A stretch of DNA of 64,000 nt, from contig NC_043987.1 of the NCBI RefSeq assembly GCF_902150065.1, positions 24,951,987 to 25,015,986 on the forward strand, given 5' to 3'. Below the pieces are notes generated by a model that searched no databases, had not been told where the DNA came from, and was given only the letters and a program-made list of their open reading frames with translations. Position numbers and translations under genes: made by a program. The first letter of the stretch is position 1; each line of letters starts with the position of its first letter. This DNA is from Myripristis murdjan (lineage: Eukaryota > Chordata > Actinopteri > Holocentriformes > Holocentridae). Of this stretch, positions 11,901 through 23,965 are shown piece after piece.

Positions 11901-14900
11901 CAACTTTCCCCCCATTTCTTTGCTGTTGTAATAATGAGTTGATTAAATGTAGTGAATATATTGAGCATATGGTACTGTATATTTTCTCACAGACCTAGTA
12001 TCTCATTAATTTACGGATCTGCAAGCATAACTATTTTAGACATCGAGTCTTATCTGTAAGCATTTCATTTTTTTTTCCCCATAAATGAGTGTGCATACAG
12101 TGGGCATGTTTGAGAGATAATAGTAACCTGCATCTTTTTTTTTTTTTTTTTTTTTTGTTATATAGCAGCTTGTCATGGAAAGATGCAGAGAACAGTTATA
12201 AAGATATTCTGTCTAAGGCTTTTTCTAAAATCTGCTTTGAAAACAATACAATGGAATGATCTTTATTGTCATTATACTCTGGTACAATGAATTTTCGCAT
12301 GGCTTCTGTCACTGTAGCTGAAAAGAATCAATAAAAGATAGATTAACTAAGAGAACTAAGAGGTGGAACCAAAGAGAAAGGAGAGAGAGAGAGAGCTGAG
12401 TCGCTGCGTCTTCACACGCCACCATTTTAACACTCGGTTCAATCATCGCATGACTCATCCACTCATTTTTTTGGCATTTTTCTATATGAATTATTTGACT
12501 GTGATGTCTCGCATGACTCATTAAGGATTTTTATGTGATTTGATACAGAAATGGGCTAGATTTGATGATGGTGTGGGCGCTTGGACAGGGGCTGTGCATC
12601 ACCTGTCTCTGTGTGACAGAAGGGAGGCTGGCTCCAAGGCTTCAGCAGGGTCTTGATAACCCAGTGTGGGTTGAGGCAGGGGTGGGGGGAACCACGCCGG
12701 GTAGGACAAGTATGTGGCAGCCTGGTAATAGTGATGGTACACTCCTGGGTCCTCTTCTTCCTCGTGAATTATTGCTACACTTTCGGTGGCCTGACAAAGC
12801 AAAGGAGAAAGACAGCCAGACAGAGATGAAAATCATTATAATATATCACTGCAAAACTCACCATTTTAACCAGCTGTTTTGTCTCACATTCCGTTTTACA
12901 ATTTTGTTCACCTTGAAAGAAGGAATGAGAAAGTTTAACTTTTGTTTTTTTTCCCCCCAAAATAATTACACAAATTTTATGAATTTTCTAGTTGTAGGGC
13001 AGAAAAAGGTGGATCGTTCTATCAGCATCCAGATAATATTTCTTGGGTAAATTTTCAGGGAAATTTTGTTGTTTGGAATGGACAATCATTTTGCTCCAAT
13101 GCCATGTTGGTCTACAAATTTTAGTTTAAGTGGTTGGATTTGAATTTGCAATGAAGCTAAGTGAAGAGAAGGGATTCAGTTCAAGTGAGAGACATGCAAG
13201 ACAATGCACACAACCACGTTTTCCTGTGTCGATGTGGCACAATGATATCATCTGGAACCTACCACAGGGAGAGGTGGAGGGCCAGAGTCGCCGAATGAGC
13301 CGAGGGCTGACATGGTCATGTTGTTCAGGATGACCTGGTGCATCTGGGCATTCTGGATCATCATCATCTCTACAAGGTCTGCACACACACACACACACAC
13401 ACACATTTTAAATTTGATGATCATCAGATGGCCTATGTGTTTTATCAACCTGCTATTCTTTTCTCTTGCGTCTGGGTGACTATTAAACGACACTGTGTCA
13501 AACTGAGCGACTAAGTTTGATGTAACTCAATTTCAAACGTCGTCCTCACTCAATATTTGTTCGGCAGTGACTCAACCCACTAAATTATTTAATTTGTTCT
13601 CAGTGCTATGCAAAAGCCCTCTAGCCAAAGGTTCAGACAGGAAATTCAGGAACCTCTGTCGAGCCTGCTTTAATTCCACTGTTACTGATAAATGATTTTT
13701 AAATGCAGCTGACTATAATTTTGGTCTACACACAGCACCCCTCAGTTGTAAGTCACGTCTCATATGGCTTTTAATGGTGTTACTTTTATTGTGTACTGTG
13801 AACGCATTGTCTATTGTTTTGCTGTCTGTATGATTTGGTGGCAGATGAGTTTCGCCTTTGGCAATTAATAAAGCCATCTAATCTAATCTAATCTGATTTT
13901 AGTAATATTCTCCACCATGTTAAATTATTTAATGCCTCCCAAGCAATATGATTGAGGTCTCTGACCATCACTTGTTTGTTAGCATCTGCCAGTGATGGAG
14001 TGATGCAACATTCAGCAACATGACACTTACCTTAGTACGCTTCTCCATCTTGACGGGGTAAAGTCAATTCCATAAATAATGCAGCAAATTAATGTCAGCT
14101 AATGGGAGTCTCTGAGGAATATTCACATTGAGTGAAATGACAGAGGAGCAGAGAGCTCATCTAAGATGTGAGATTATGGTCTGGTCTTTACTTTGATGAT
14201 GAAAAGTAAATATAAAATCCAGTTATTGCATTTCCTGTGATGAAATAATTTTGTTGCTCTTGTCATAATGTAGATTTGAAGTTCTAGTAACATCATCCAG
14301 CAGGTTTTGATCTGAAGTTTCTTTTTATCACTTGTCTTTTAGTTGATGGTCAGGTCTACAGTATCTAAACCAGTGTTTTGCCTGTACTATCAGTGCTTGC
14401 TTTGGAAAACCTTAATTAACTGTGCTGTTGACGTGCAACACACATCCAGAATCGATGATCCATAAAAACCCAGAATTATAACTGGAAAAAAATGAAGTAA
14501 ATGCAGAAAAAAACATGCTGACACTTTTCAGAGAAGCTGCTGAATTGGTGTAACAATACAGTAAGATCATTAAATGTTAAAGCTGCACTAAGCAAGATTT
14601 TTATGCAAAACCACAAAGTGAGGCTGTAGTGTCCCATCTATTTATCCATCCATTCGTGTCGCATTCGTTCGATGCCAAGGAGGGCATGCCAAACTACTTT
14701 TCCTAGGCCACATCCACTAGCGTCTCCTGGGGCGTCCTGAGGCATATACATCGCCCTCAGCATGCCGCAGGGTCTCCCAGTCGGAAATTCCCAGAACACA
14801 TGTCTAGAAGGCATCCTAATTAAATGTCCAAACCCCCTCAACTGGCTCTTTTCAACGTGGAGGAGCAGCAGCTCTAATCCAAGGTCCTCCCATTTCAGAG

Positions 14901-16781
14901 CTCTTCATCCTGTCCCCAAGGGTGAGCCCAGCGAAGGATGCTCACTTCAGTTTCCTGTGACTGCGGCCACTGCACCAGTCTGTCTGTAAATGACTTAACT
15001 GTCACCTGTGATCCAAAGATACGTGAACTCCTCCACTTGGGGAAGTAAGTCACTCCCATTTGGATGGGGCAACCCACCTTTTTCATATAGAATACCAGTG
15101 CCTCAAATTTGGAGGTGCAGATCCTCATCCCGGTAGCTTCACAATTGGCTGCAAACTCTACCAATGCATACCGGATACAGTCTACTGAAGCCAACAGGAC
15201 CACATCATCTGCAAAAAGCAGAGATGCAACCCTGAGGTCACCACACTGGACAGTTTCCAAACCTCTCCTGTCGTTTAAAATCCTGTCCATGAAAGTCATG
15301 AATAGAACTGGTGACAAAGGACAAGATTGGCCACCACCTACTGGGATTGAGTGGACACAGCTCTCATTACACTTTTCCAGCAACCGGATGGTTTACAATG
15401 GCCTCAGCATCCCATACTCCCACATGCATGTCCTCTGTGCACTGACAGTCTGCCATACCTTGGTTGAGACAGTAAAAAGTCTTCTTGAGGTCTACAAAGC
15501 ACATGTAGACAGAATGGGTAAACTCCCATGGCCCTCTAATATCCTTTCTAAGGTCAAATGTTTGGTCTGTTGTTCCATGGTCAAAATAAAACCTGCATGG
15601 TTCCTCCTGAATTCAGAGAAGAGTGTCTAGTGGCTTTGCCCAGGTTTATCTCAGGGGTCAGTATGATCAATGCCAGTAAAACATTTCAGTGGACATGAAG
15701 TGAAAAATCAAAAGAGCAAAATATACAAAACTCTGTCCCAAACAGCCACAAGCAAGGACTCTATTGAGGGACGCAAAGCTGGACTTGTGAATAACTTAAG
15801 TTCAAGGTGTGCTCCATTCACTGACATCACATTAAGTTAACAAAGTCCTTCAAACCTCTGAAAATTCAAAGTTACTTCTCACGCAGGAAAAGCTTTTCAA
15901 GTAAAAATTCCAACATTAACAAATACTCCTGAGCTATTTACTGTATCCTGGAGGCCATTCTTTTTATTGGATTATACCTTTAAAAGTACTTGACTACATG
16001 TAGATGATGGCTAAGCAAGGCCAGCTCGTACGTGCTGCTGCACTTAGACAAAAAGTGAACCCACACACACACACACCCACTTGATGGACTTGTCCACACA
16101 AGCTAAGAGTAGACCATAAATAATATATCTGAGTGCATGTATTCAAGACGGTGACAGACAGGCAAGAATAACTGTGAGTGTGAAATCCTGAGATTTAGAA
16201 TATGTGTGTGTGTGTGCGCTGACAGTCTGCCATACCTTCCTTGACGTGACCACAAGGCCTAATGGAGGGAGCGGCGCCGGGAGGCATCATGGTTGCTGGG
16301 AGCAGCTGTAGGATAGTGGTGGGCTGCTGGGGTGCCTGGGGAGGAGAGATATAGGACAGTAATGAGGCTCTCTGCCTGGAAGCACAGTAGCACAGAATCA
16401 GCTGCCGCTTCTACCTATGCAGGTGGTGAACCTCCACTCCACAGGAGGGGAAGAAATGATTATCTTCCAAGCGCCAATCAGGATTAAAAACATCACCCCA
16501 ACTGATATTATCTTCTGACATATTCTGACTTTTATCTTCATAATGTAAAATTAGAGTGCGATGTGGAGCTGTGTGTTAAAACAGCACAGGAAACATTAAC
16601 TAAAATATTGCCTTTGAATATTGATTGATATGAGATCTTTGATATTGTCACCATAGCGGACAGTCTAACAACCTGCCATAACAGAGGCTGAACCAGGAGA
16701 GCGAACACTTACTGGAAAAATCTTCAAAGGGTGCGGATCATATGGCTGCACATGTTGATAAGTATCCTCTGTCCATGCCAT
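6136..16781 (-). CDS. prr29: Proline-rich protein 29 (PRR29-like), 6-exon model
   Basis: Minus-strand exons: 16713-16781, 16236-16335, 13263-13378, 12603-12790, 6421-6491 and 6136-6191. All junctions are GT-AG and phases match throughout (600 nt, 199 aa; human PRR29 about 189). The protein begins MAWTEDTYQHVQPYDPHP. The diagnostic block is VKEDLVEMMMIQNAQMHQ at the exon 2/3 join (human VKEDLLELMMLQNAQMHQ). Exon 4 has an acidic run (EEEEDP) then YHHYYQAATYLSYPAWFPPP, like the human EEEEE...FHHHYLP...PWPAPFFP. Exon 5 gives [21 protein letters not shown] (human [20 protein letters not shown]). The last exon follows a strong pyrimidine tract and ends RRDHD; it does not resemble the human end (DYYDAESLL), so it is the least sure part. 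The molecular function of PRR29 is unknown to me. Introns carry LINE, SINE and DNA-transposon copies. Confidence 0.82.
8044..8152 (+). mobile_element. tRNA-derived SINE head in prr29 intron 5
   Basis: About 110 bases with a tRNA-like RNA polymerase III promoter: A box tggctcaccgg at 8056-8066 and B box ggttcaggtcc at 8117-8127, spaced as in a tRNA gene. The surrounding text (gtggctcaccggatgagagc ... cacctcgggcc ... tttgctgcatgt) resembles a tRNA-headed SINE widespread in spiny-rayed fish. The B box departs from the GGTTCGANTCC consensus and no acceptor-stem fold is evident, so it is a SINE relic and not a working tRNA gene. The family name is not assigned. Confidence 0.72.
8962..8988. repeat. 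Poly(A) run
   Basis: A run of about 27 A residues; a similar run lies near 9309-9330. Either could be the tail of an old retrocopy, but no retrocopied body was recognised upstream. Confidence 0.6.
10180..10441 (+). repeat. Dispersed repeat array, part 1 (about two units)
   Basis: Two degenerate units of about 130-140 bases, each with the marks tgacattatggcataagggtgg-like, aggtcaccaaa, attctctggggagcatgaa, tgtgctcatcaaatgctatggc and a tail like ttaatagctttga. The same units recur at 11209-11375 and four times at 25850-26470. This resembles a very common percomorph repeat with the core ggggancatgaatgtnnn...aaatttcatggcaa. Its class is not assigned. Confidence 0.6.
10442..11208. mobile_element. 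hAT-like non-autonomous element inserted in the repeat array
   Basis: The left end reads cagagcttcccaaag and the right end, reverse-complemented, cagggcttctcaaac. This is an imperfect inverted pair of hAT type (CAGnGnTTCnCAAA). On both sides the sequence belongs to the same dispersed repeat, so the element split that array. The body has no transposase and contains a Tc1/mariner-type MITE at 10535-10909. No clean 8-base target duplication remains, which fits an old insertion. Confidence 0.5.
10535..10909. mobile_element. Tc1/mariner-type MITE with perfect 76-bp inverted repeats
   Basis: The left terminus 10535-10610 (begins cactcctgatcaaaatttta) and right terminus 10834-10909 are exact reverse complements over about 76 bases. 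A TA dinucleotide flanks each side (10533-10534 and 10910-10911), the target duplication of the Tc1/mariner superfamily. The 375-base body has a poly(T) run near 10760-10785 and no coding capacity. Identical arms suggest a young insertion relative to its hAT-like host element. Confidence 0.85.
11209..11375 (+). repeat. Dispersed repeat array, part 2
   Basis: Continuation of the array at 10180-10441 after the hAT-like insertion. It carries the same ordered marks: gttgagatattgg, tgccaaagttttgcctgatg, ggttcattttctggggagca, tgaatgtgctcgccaaatgt, tatggcaacccgcccgg. Confidence 0.6.
13700..13895 (+). mobile_element. LINE 3' tail with (TCTAA)n end in prr29 intron 2
   Basis: The segment ends ...cctttggcaattaataaagccatctaatctaatctaatc. 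A short 3' end with an AATAAAG-type motif followed by a small tandem tail is the usual terminus of fish LINE copies. No coding part is left. Confidence 0.5.
14638..15640 (-). mobile_element. LINE (non-LTR retrotransposon) reverse-transcriptase fragment
   Basis: On the minus strand, translated pieces follow the order of a LINE ORF2. They are an upstream RT part (CALVDLKKTFY, with DLKKTF for the usual DLEKAFD), then GGGQSCPLSPVLFMTFMDRI (RT finger/palm), the catalytic block SLLFADDVVLLASVDC (FADD box), and, near 14840-14640, FGHLIRMP, a motif of the ORF2 C-terminus. Frames shift between the pieces, there are stops, and the region between FADD and FGHLIRMP is shortened, so the copy is dead and 5'-truncated. 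It sits in prr29 intron 2. The clade is not assigned. Confidence 0.85.
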
Positions 16782-16938
16782 TATATATTTATATCTGTAT
16801 AAAAATAGCAATGAGGATAACCTGGTATTTATTACCAGATATTCAGTCACCTGTGTATTTCTAATTTGCTTGATGAAGTGTTGAGGCCAGCAGCAGCAGG
16901 TTGCCGAGGTGCCAAAGCACAACAGTTTTCTCTTTCTG

Positions 16939-16939
<1 letters not shown>

Positions 16940-16991
<52 letters not shown>

Positions 16992-16996
16992 CTCAC
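16940..16996. repeat. (CT)n/(GT)n microsatellite upstream of prr29 exon 1
   Basis: Uninterrupted CT dinucleotides for about 40 bases followed by GT. It lies about 160 bases upstream of the prr29 ATG (minus strand), possibly in its promoter or 5' UTR. Confidence 0.85.
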
Positions 16997-17523
16997 ACAT
17001 AAACACACTCTTTCTCTCTCTGTCTGTTGTTCTAGTCTGTTGTGATCACTGTGGGAAACACAGGATGATTGTGTGATTGTTCTCACACTGGACAAAAAAA
17101 CAAAACAGAACTATAGGAAACCGTTAATGCACATTAGAGCCATGATGGAAAGCGCAGTAGGATGTCCTCCTCAAGTAGAAGCGTTCGTGGCTGATATTTA
17201 ACTTAAGTAAGACTAGAAGTGCTGGCATGAAAATCTTAAGGAAAAGGATAAAACCAGCGTGTTAAAACTCCATTCTTTAAACTGGAGAATTTGGAAATTA
17301 GAAAATAAAGTGCATAAAGTAAAGATTACTGTTCTCTTCTTCCCTGACTGTGTCTGTCTCAGCTTACTGGCACATTTAATGTCCATCGATCATTATTACT
17401 AATGATTATTGACAGCTGCCAAAATCCTACTGTGATGAATGCAATTTTAAATTTATAGCTAAGTGCAATACTTAAAGTAAAAATGTACTCAATTAAAACA
17501 CAACATACATACATCATACATTG

Positions 17524-17950
17524 GCCCCCGATTGTGGAACAGCCTGCCGGAGGACCTGAGGGCCGCAGAGAACGTTGAGATTTTTAAAAATAGGCTCAAG
17601 ACCCACCTATTTAATTTGGCTTTTAACTCATGCCCTTAATATACTCTTTCTTTTAACCTGACTTTTATTTAATGCTATTTTTATACCCTATACCTTTTGT
17701 TTGACTTTTAACTAAATGTTCTTATATGTTTATACATGCTTATTTTAAGTTTTATTAATGTTCTTATATATTTTTATTATATATGTTTTTATTTCTCTAT
17801 ATACTTTTATACTCTTATCGTATATGTTTACATACTTTTATCCCATATATCCAGTGTTTCCTCAGTGGGGGCCCTCTGCGCTGGGGGCTGTTATCGGCTG
17901 CGGCTGGGATGTCTCTTCTCGTGGGGATCACCGGCTGGGGTGGGTGGGGG

Positions 17951-18004
<54 letters not shown>

Positions 18005-18158
18005 ATTTGTGTGTGTGTGTGAGAGAGAATCGTGGGGTGGGGGTCTAGAGGTTGGGGTGGGGGTGGGGGTCAGGGGGTGTTTTTAACATGTAAAGCACTT
18101 TGTGCTACATCTCATGTATGAAAAGTGCTCTACAAATAAAGTTTTGATTTGATTTTGA
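17524..18158 (+). mobile_element. L2-like LINE 3' end, with an internal (GT)n tract
   Basis: The frame from about 17525 to the stop at 17637-17639 encodes RLWNSLPEDLRAAENVEIF, then KNRLKTHLFNLAF. This is the classic C-terminal end of L2/CR1-type LINE ORF2 proteins. The 3' UTR ends aaagcactttgtgctacatc ... aaaagtgctctacaaataaa, the conserved tail of fish L2-like elements. A (GT)n stretch at about 17956-18020 has expanded inside the UTR. The copy is 5'-truncated. Confidence 0.8.
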
Positions 18159-19035
18159 TACACAACTAAATTTACACCTCATCTTATTTTAATATTATTG
18201 ATGCTATTATTTGAAAAGAAAATCAGCAGCTTTAGAGTAGATGCAGCTTTCAAATTGTTTGCTAAGTGTATTTACAGTTACAGATTTCAATTTACAGTAA
18301 AGTATTATGCTAATTTAACTCTACAGGCAGGCCATTTGCCCCCAGTTAACACAGTGAAAGAAATAAAGGCAGGAAAGATTTAATGATATTAAAACACTCG
18401 TTCCATGATGATAAAAGCTTAATGTTGACAGATGATTGTTTAAAGATACTTTGGCCTAATTAGGTGTCCTAAAGGCATTGTGGACGCACTATGTGGGACT
18501 TCATTCTCCAGCCACTTTCAGCACAGTTAATAATAACAACAAATTTTTATTCATCTGTACGGCTGCATACTGTATCTCTTGAACAGCTAAGAGACTGGTT
18601 GCTATGGAGTGGTTGCTCTTGGTTTTGAAATCTGTGCACATTCTCTGTACTCTCAAGTTAATAATTTGTGCACTCAAAAATGTAATCTATTCCTTTAATA
18701 AATCCATTGCTCATCCTCGACTTAGAAATTCCTGCCGAGTCAAACGTTTAATGCAGGGATGGAAATGAAGCGAGTTAAAAAATGTTCTTAATCAGGTCTG
18801 CTTTAACAATCTGTATATTTCCATGCCTGAATCAAATCGCTGACCTGGATGTGTTTGTAAAAGAAGGTCATGGATCAATTAAAGATACTGATGATCAATC
18901 AGAGGATAAGGAGTTAGTAATTTGACTAATTAATTCTAAGGCACAATTTCAGGGCACAAAATAATAAATATATATATGGATTAACTGTGCACAATGTACA
19001 AACCTGAAACTGCAAGATTCAATATGATTTTCTTC

Positions 19036-19053
19036 TACTACTACTACTACTAC

Positions 19054-19085
<32 letters not shown>

Positions 19086-19135
19086 CTTCTTCTTCTTCTA
19101 GTACCACTACTTCTTCCTCTTCTTCTTCTACCTCT
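19036..19135. repeat. (TAC)n / (TTC)n trinucleotide microsatellite
   Basis: A block of TAC repeats passes into a long block of TTC repeats, then mixed TAC/TTC. The polypurine/polypyrimidine part could adopt triplex DNA. The frames through it (poly-E, poly-R, poly-V) are artefacts. Confidence 0.9.
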
Positions 19136-20606
19136 ACCAAGTGGCCACTGGCACAACAGGTTGCTAAGCGATGCATGGAGAGTTTGACTATTAATATTTA
19201 AAGTTACTGTGATGCGGTCACAGGTGTACATTTATGGGGATGTTACCACGGCTTTGGACGTGACTGAGCCAATCAGAACGGAGGAGCAGAAACTATAATA
19301 AATGGTTACATGCAGCTACCACCTCAGCATGGTGGGGTACACTAATTAGCACACAGTTTACATTTGCTGTAGTCCCCTGTCTTCCAACTCTCTTTCCCAA
19401 CACGTTCCCCAACCCACTCCAGCACTGTCCCTGTCAGAGAAAAAGGCCTTTCCGCCCCCATCGCATCCCAACACTGTAATTAAAACGCTGTAATCTGGGA
19501 GGATCGTCTCTATTTTTAAAAGCCCCCTGTCATGAGTGGGAAATGTGACACAAAGGGAAGCATCAAGCAGGGAGGAGGAGGAGGAGGACGAAGGAGGGGA
19601 TATAAGAACAACTGCAGCAGCAGGTGATGACCAACTCTATGAGAGAGGAGGAAATTAATAAACAATGTATTACTGGCAGAGTGGCCTAAAGATAGTGTTG
19701 GCATATGGTTATCTTATCCAGCCTTTGCACCTCGCATCAACACTTCTTGAATAATCACAGTTTTACTATAGCAGCAGAAAGAAAAGACGGAAATGCTTTA
19801 TGAAAAGGAAATGAGAAAAAAACTCTTTTAGAAGGACATGGTACAACTTCATGAGAATATTATAATGACACTATAAAAACACCATAATATACTACAAACG
19901 TAATGCAAGTCTCCAAAGGAATATTATTAGAATATTACGTCAGGCATACATGATATGCGTATCCAAATGGATGAGAAATTTCCAAAGGGCCTCACAGGGA
20001 ACTTCAAGACCTAAAGACCTCTCCATAGGGACTGGGCTTCTAAGATATGATTAAATTATTAGCACTTGTCAGTAATATTTAATTACAATCCTGCACACAG
20101 ACACACACGCCACCAGCACGCCGTCGTCAGCATTGGTTTAAGGGTGAGCTCACTGCATTAGGGATCATTTATTCATACCCTAGGGGTCCTGTGGGAAGGC
20201 CATGCTTGGGGACACCCAGCAGTTCTCTTCATCAGAGCCAACATCATTAACCACATTAGGCGAATCTTGTGGTGGATGCACTAAAAAGCAAATCGCATGG
20301 CATTATTGTTGCCTGGAACGAACAGCATTACTTTGAATGTTGTCCTATTAAGAGCAATGGTGTTTTCTGGGATTGTCTCCACCGCCAGTCGGCTGCTTGG
20401 CTGGATGGTGACAGTAAGATGGCAGATTTGAACATAGCAGTCATCATTAGTCCATAAGTCTGACTCACTTTCGTCCCCCCCCCGACCACCCCCTTTTTTT
20501 TTTTGCCCCGCACCCCCTGCGGCATGAGCTCAAGAACATGGCCATTACCTTTCCCCGTTCCTATGGCAACACCACCCTGCAGCCCCTACATGGTGGTAGC
20601 AGTGGA

Positions 20607-20643
<37 letters not shown>

Positions 20644-22435
20644 ATTCTCGTGCATGTGCATTGCACACTGAGTTCTGTTTGAATAATGACAGCAAAGAGC
20701 ATCATCAATTTATTTAAGGTTTGCTTTAGTCGTTTCCCTCCCTCTCTCGCCGCTTGTGTCTGTCATTGACAAACCGGCATTGCCCAAGTATGAAGCGTGT
20801 GCCCGGGTGTGATTGGACTCTTCCTGAATGATCAGCAAGTCTCTGATTAGGATGACTGGACAACTGAGAAAGTTTAGCACTTTCACCACAAGGAGCGTCC
20901 AGTGTTAGCTCGGCCCCTCTGGGAAAACAGACGGCTTTTTGCTTGTTTGTTGGAATCTGTCCACCGGCCGTGTGTTTCATGAGAAAAAGAGACAAAGGGA
21001 GTTAATATCTCGAGATGGTGAGGGCACGAAAGAGGAGATATAGAGTGAAGGACAGGCCGGAGAAGCTGAGAGGGAACGTTATTCTCTCTTTGGCGGTCCA
21101 CTGTCTGAAATGAGATGAAGGAGGGGAGGGGAGACGAGAAGAGAAGCAGTGCAAGATAAGGCTTTCAGTATAGCTCCTCTCACTTCTCCTCTTCTCCCTA
21201 AGGAGAAGGGCTGACTGGCAGACGCTCCCCACCACCACCCACCTCCCCTGGCTGTGGGCAAGCTGGGTGTAGCACCCACCGCCAGCTCATGCCAATTAAC
21301 ACATCTCTGCACACACGCTGAGTTCATTAATACAGAACTAACTAGTCAGCTGCAGACACCGGTTATGATGGTCATTTGAGGAGAGGGAACAGGTGGGTGG
21401 TGGCTGGGAGGAGGAGGAGGAGAGGATGGAGTGGAGTGGTTTTATCATAAGCATGTCACTGCGCATTGTTGCACCGGTGCATGCTCATTATAGGTGATTT
21501 TCTGAGGAAATTAATGGGATGAAACACCCACCATCCTCCTGAGATGCGGTCGTTAGAGAGAGGCATTTTAATGCCAGTCACCTAGCAAAGACCGAATGAG
21601 CTCCCATTCTGTTGCTGTTTGCGTTCTGTTTATCGTGGGCTTGATTAGTCCCATGATAATAGTCTCTATCTCAGGCAGCCAAGCCAGTGTCACTGTGTCT
21701 CTAATCTCGCTTTCCAACTCTCTTTTTGAACAGTGATTTAATCAGAGACAACCTGTGCCAAGTTGTCTCCTTCTGTTTTGAACTGACATCTCCTGTGCCA
21801 AGCTGTCTCCGCCCTCTGAGTGGATCTGTGCGCATCGAGAGGCACAATTGACCTGGACTTGATCCTTGGCTAAATACAGAAACAGAGATGAAAGATGGTT
21901 TAGCGCGACGTACGGCCTCCCATCCCTCAGGAGAATTTGATTTAACCTCACTGCCAAAAGCCTGCACAGACAATGAGCCTTAGCCGTATTATGCTCAATA
22001 TTAAACTTTCCTTTGGCTGGAGACTCATTAGGTAATTTAATTTGGAATACATTATGATTTCCCCAAAGAGAGGTTGGACACAGGGGAAGGAAGATGTCAG
22101 CACCAGTGACAGTGAGTCACAAACTCATTCACCTGCTCTGTCTTCTCTCTCGGCCTAAAAGAATCAGACTGTTGGGTCACCTGTGCTGCACAGATCAGCC
22201 CGCCACTGCCGTCTTCCTGCTTGCTCCAGTTTACTGCAGACATCCATTCACTCTGAATAAATAATTAAGCTCATTACACAACAACAACACATGTGAGCGC
22301 TAAACCTGTGAATAGTAAGAGTTCATTTGCATGCATTTGTTTGTAATAATGTATTCAAAATGCGCCACGGTTTTGATTTACATGTCCCATCCCTCATGAA
22401 TATGCTTGTATGTAACCACTAAATTATACTACTAC

Positions 22436-22520
22436 TACAACAATAACAACTACTACTACAACTAGTAGTACTACTAATAATAATTACTACTGCTACTACA
22501 AATAAGAATAAGAATGAGAA
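22436..22520. repeat. ACT/AAT trinucleotide-rich stretch
   Basis: Irregular actactac..., aacaataac... and aataagaat... repeats. A simple low-complexity tract. Confidence 0.6.
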
Positions 22521-23283
22521 TAGAATTTTATTGATATGGAAATTTTCTAAAAAGGGCTTCAAAGTGCTTGAAAAATGAACGCATCAGTGAATTAATTGAT
22601 AAATCAAGCAAAAACAAGAAACAAGCAATAAAAGGCAAAATGTGAGGTAGAGGTAGAAAAAAACGCAATTTAAAGGGGACAGACAGAGATGAGTAAATGA
22701 ATAAATGAATAAACAAACAAACACTCAAAATAATTTTCCACAAGCTGCAAGAAATGAATAAATATTTTTTTTTCTTAAAAAAAAAAACAAACAAACGTCA
22801 GGAGTATTTATCTTGCAGGCTGTTTTATCACTCCTCAGCATCTCCCAATCTCAGCCATTATTTAACCTCATCTTTTGACGTGTTTGTGTGTATACTGTGA
22901 ATTTAAGGGCGCTGGTGGCTACTGGTGTCTGGGAAAGAGGAATTATTGGGAGTGCAGACAGATGAAGGGATCAGGAGGGGGAGGGAAACACACTGCTGCA
23001 ATAAGAACACACTGACACACTGACAGCTGAAGTTCAGGACCGGGCAGGTAAAAGCACAGTGACACATCCCATCACCCGAAAGCTGAAAAATGCCTTCGGG
23101 TTATCGCTGACAGCACAGTGGGCTATTATTATGAAATCAACAACAGTCACTCTGGCAAATGATCCTCACACTCACACTGAGAATATGCGCTGCACAAAAA
23201 CACATTTGTGAGTGTGAAATAGGCTAGTGTAGGTGCATCATTTTGTGGACCGCTTGCAATGTGTTAATTGAGTTAAGTGTGTC

Positions 23284-23288
<5 letters not shown>

Positions 23289-23326
<38 letters not shown>

Positions 23327-23548
23327 TTATGGGCACAGGCGTACGTGCGTCTGTGTAATCACCAACTTCTCAACTTCATGGTGTTGTGCATACAGGAAAG
23401 AATGAGGCAATTTTGCTGTTTGTTGTTCATTTGCCCGCACATAATAGATTTATTTAAAATTTCATGAGTTTGAGTGAAAGGACTATCTACTCCACGGCTC
23501 CCTGCTGAATTGGATGCGGCACAATTTGCCTGGGGAAATGTGGAGAAA

Positions 23549-23584
<36 letters not shown>

Positions 23585-23682
23585 CTGTGCATCCATTCTT
23601 GTGTGTGTACAGTGCCACATTAAGGGAAGGTCCAACAATTTCAAATGTAATAGGAACCATCCAGCAGAGGGCCCCATAATAA

Positions 23683-23717
<35 letters not shown>

Positions 23718-23965
23718 ATTGTACTCATTGTCATTAAGGAAATAATTTATTTCTGCTAAAACAAAAATTATGATAGACACAGTTATGCATCAGTAGCAGT
23801 ATAAAAACAACAGTTTTTATAGGTTTTGTTCAAATCACATCAGTAAAACTGAGTGTAAATGCCAAGTTGGGTGTCTGATGATACCTTTTGAAATGAAATG
23901 CCAAGTCATGGCACTTTCTTGTATGTGAGAGTGTGTGTGTTTGTGTGTGTGTGTGTGTGTGTACT
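23289..23965. repeat. Cluster of four GT/CA microsatellites
   Basis: (GT)n at about 23289-23324 and 23551-23582, (CA)n at about 23687-23714, and GT-rich sequence at 23933-23962. Four tracts in under 700 bases, one in opposite orientation. Open frames across them are artefacts. Confidence 0.85.

Larger units (their letters stand above)
18160..23280. other. Gene-poor interval between prr29 and the microsatellite cluster
   Basis: No gene was recognised. It contains microsatellites listed separately, a (GT)n at 20611-20642, and mostly unique sequence at 20200-22300 with lower repeat content, which could hold conserved non-coding elements. That cannot be judged without other genomes. Open frames here show no family motifs. 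Confidence 0.4.

Noticed and set aside
12562-13050. 162-codon plus-strand open frame
   Set aside because: Its first half is the antisense of prr29 exon 4, which has clear family content on the minus strand; the rest is AT-rich with no motif.
14895-15383. 162-codon minus-strand frame as a host gene
   Set aside because: It carries the LINE reverse-transcriptase blocks (CPLSP, FADD), so it is a dead LINE fragment and not a fish gene.
18949-19231. Poly-Glu / poly-Arg / poly-Ser frames
   Set aside because: They are translations of a TTC/TAC microsatellite. The same holds for the Val-Cys and His-Thr frames over GT/CA repeats elsewhere.
20200-22300. Conserved non-coding elements
   Set aside because: The region looks unique and repeat-poor, but conservation cannot be judged from one sequence, so no element is called.
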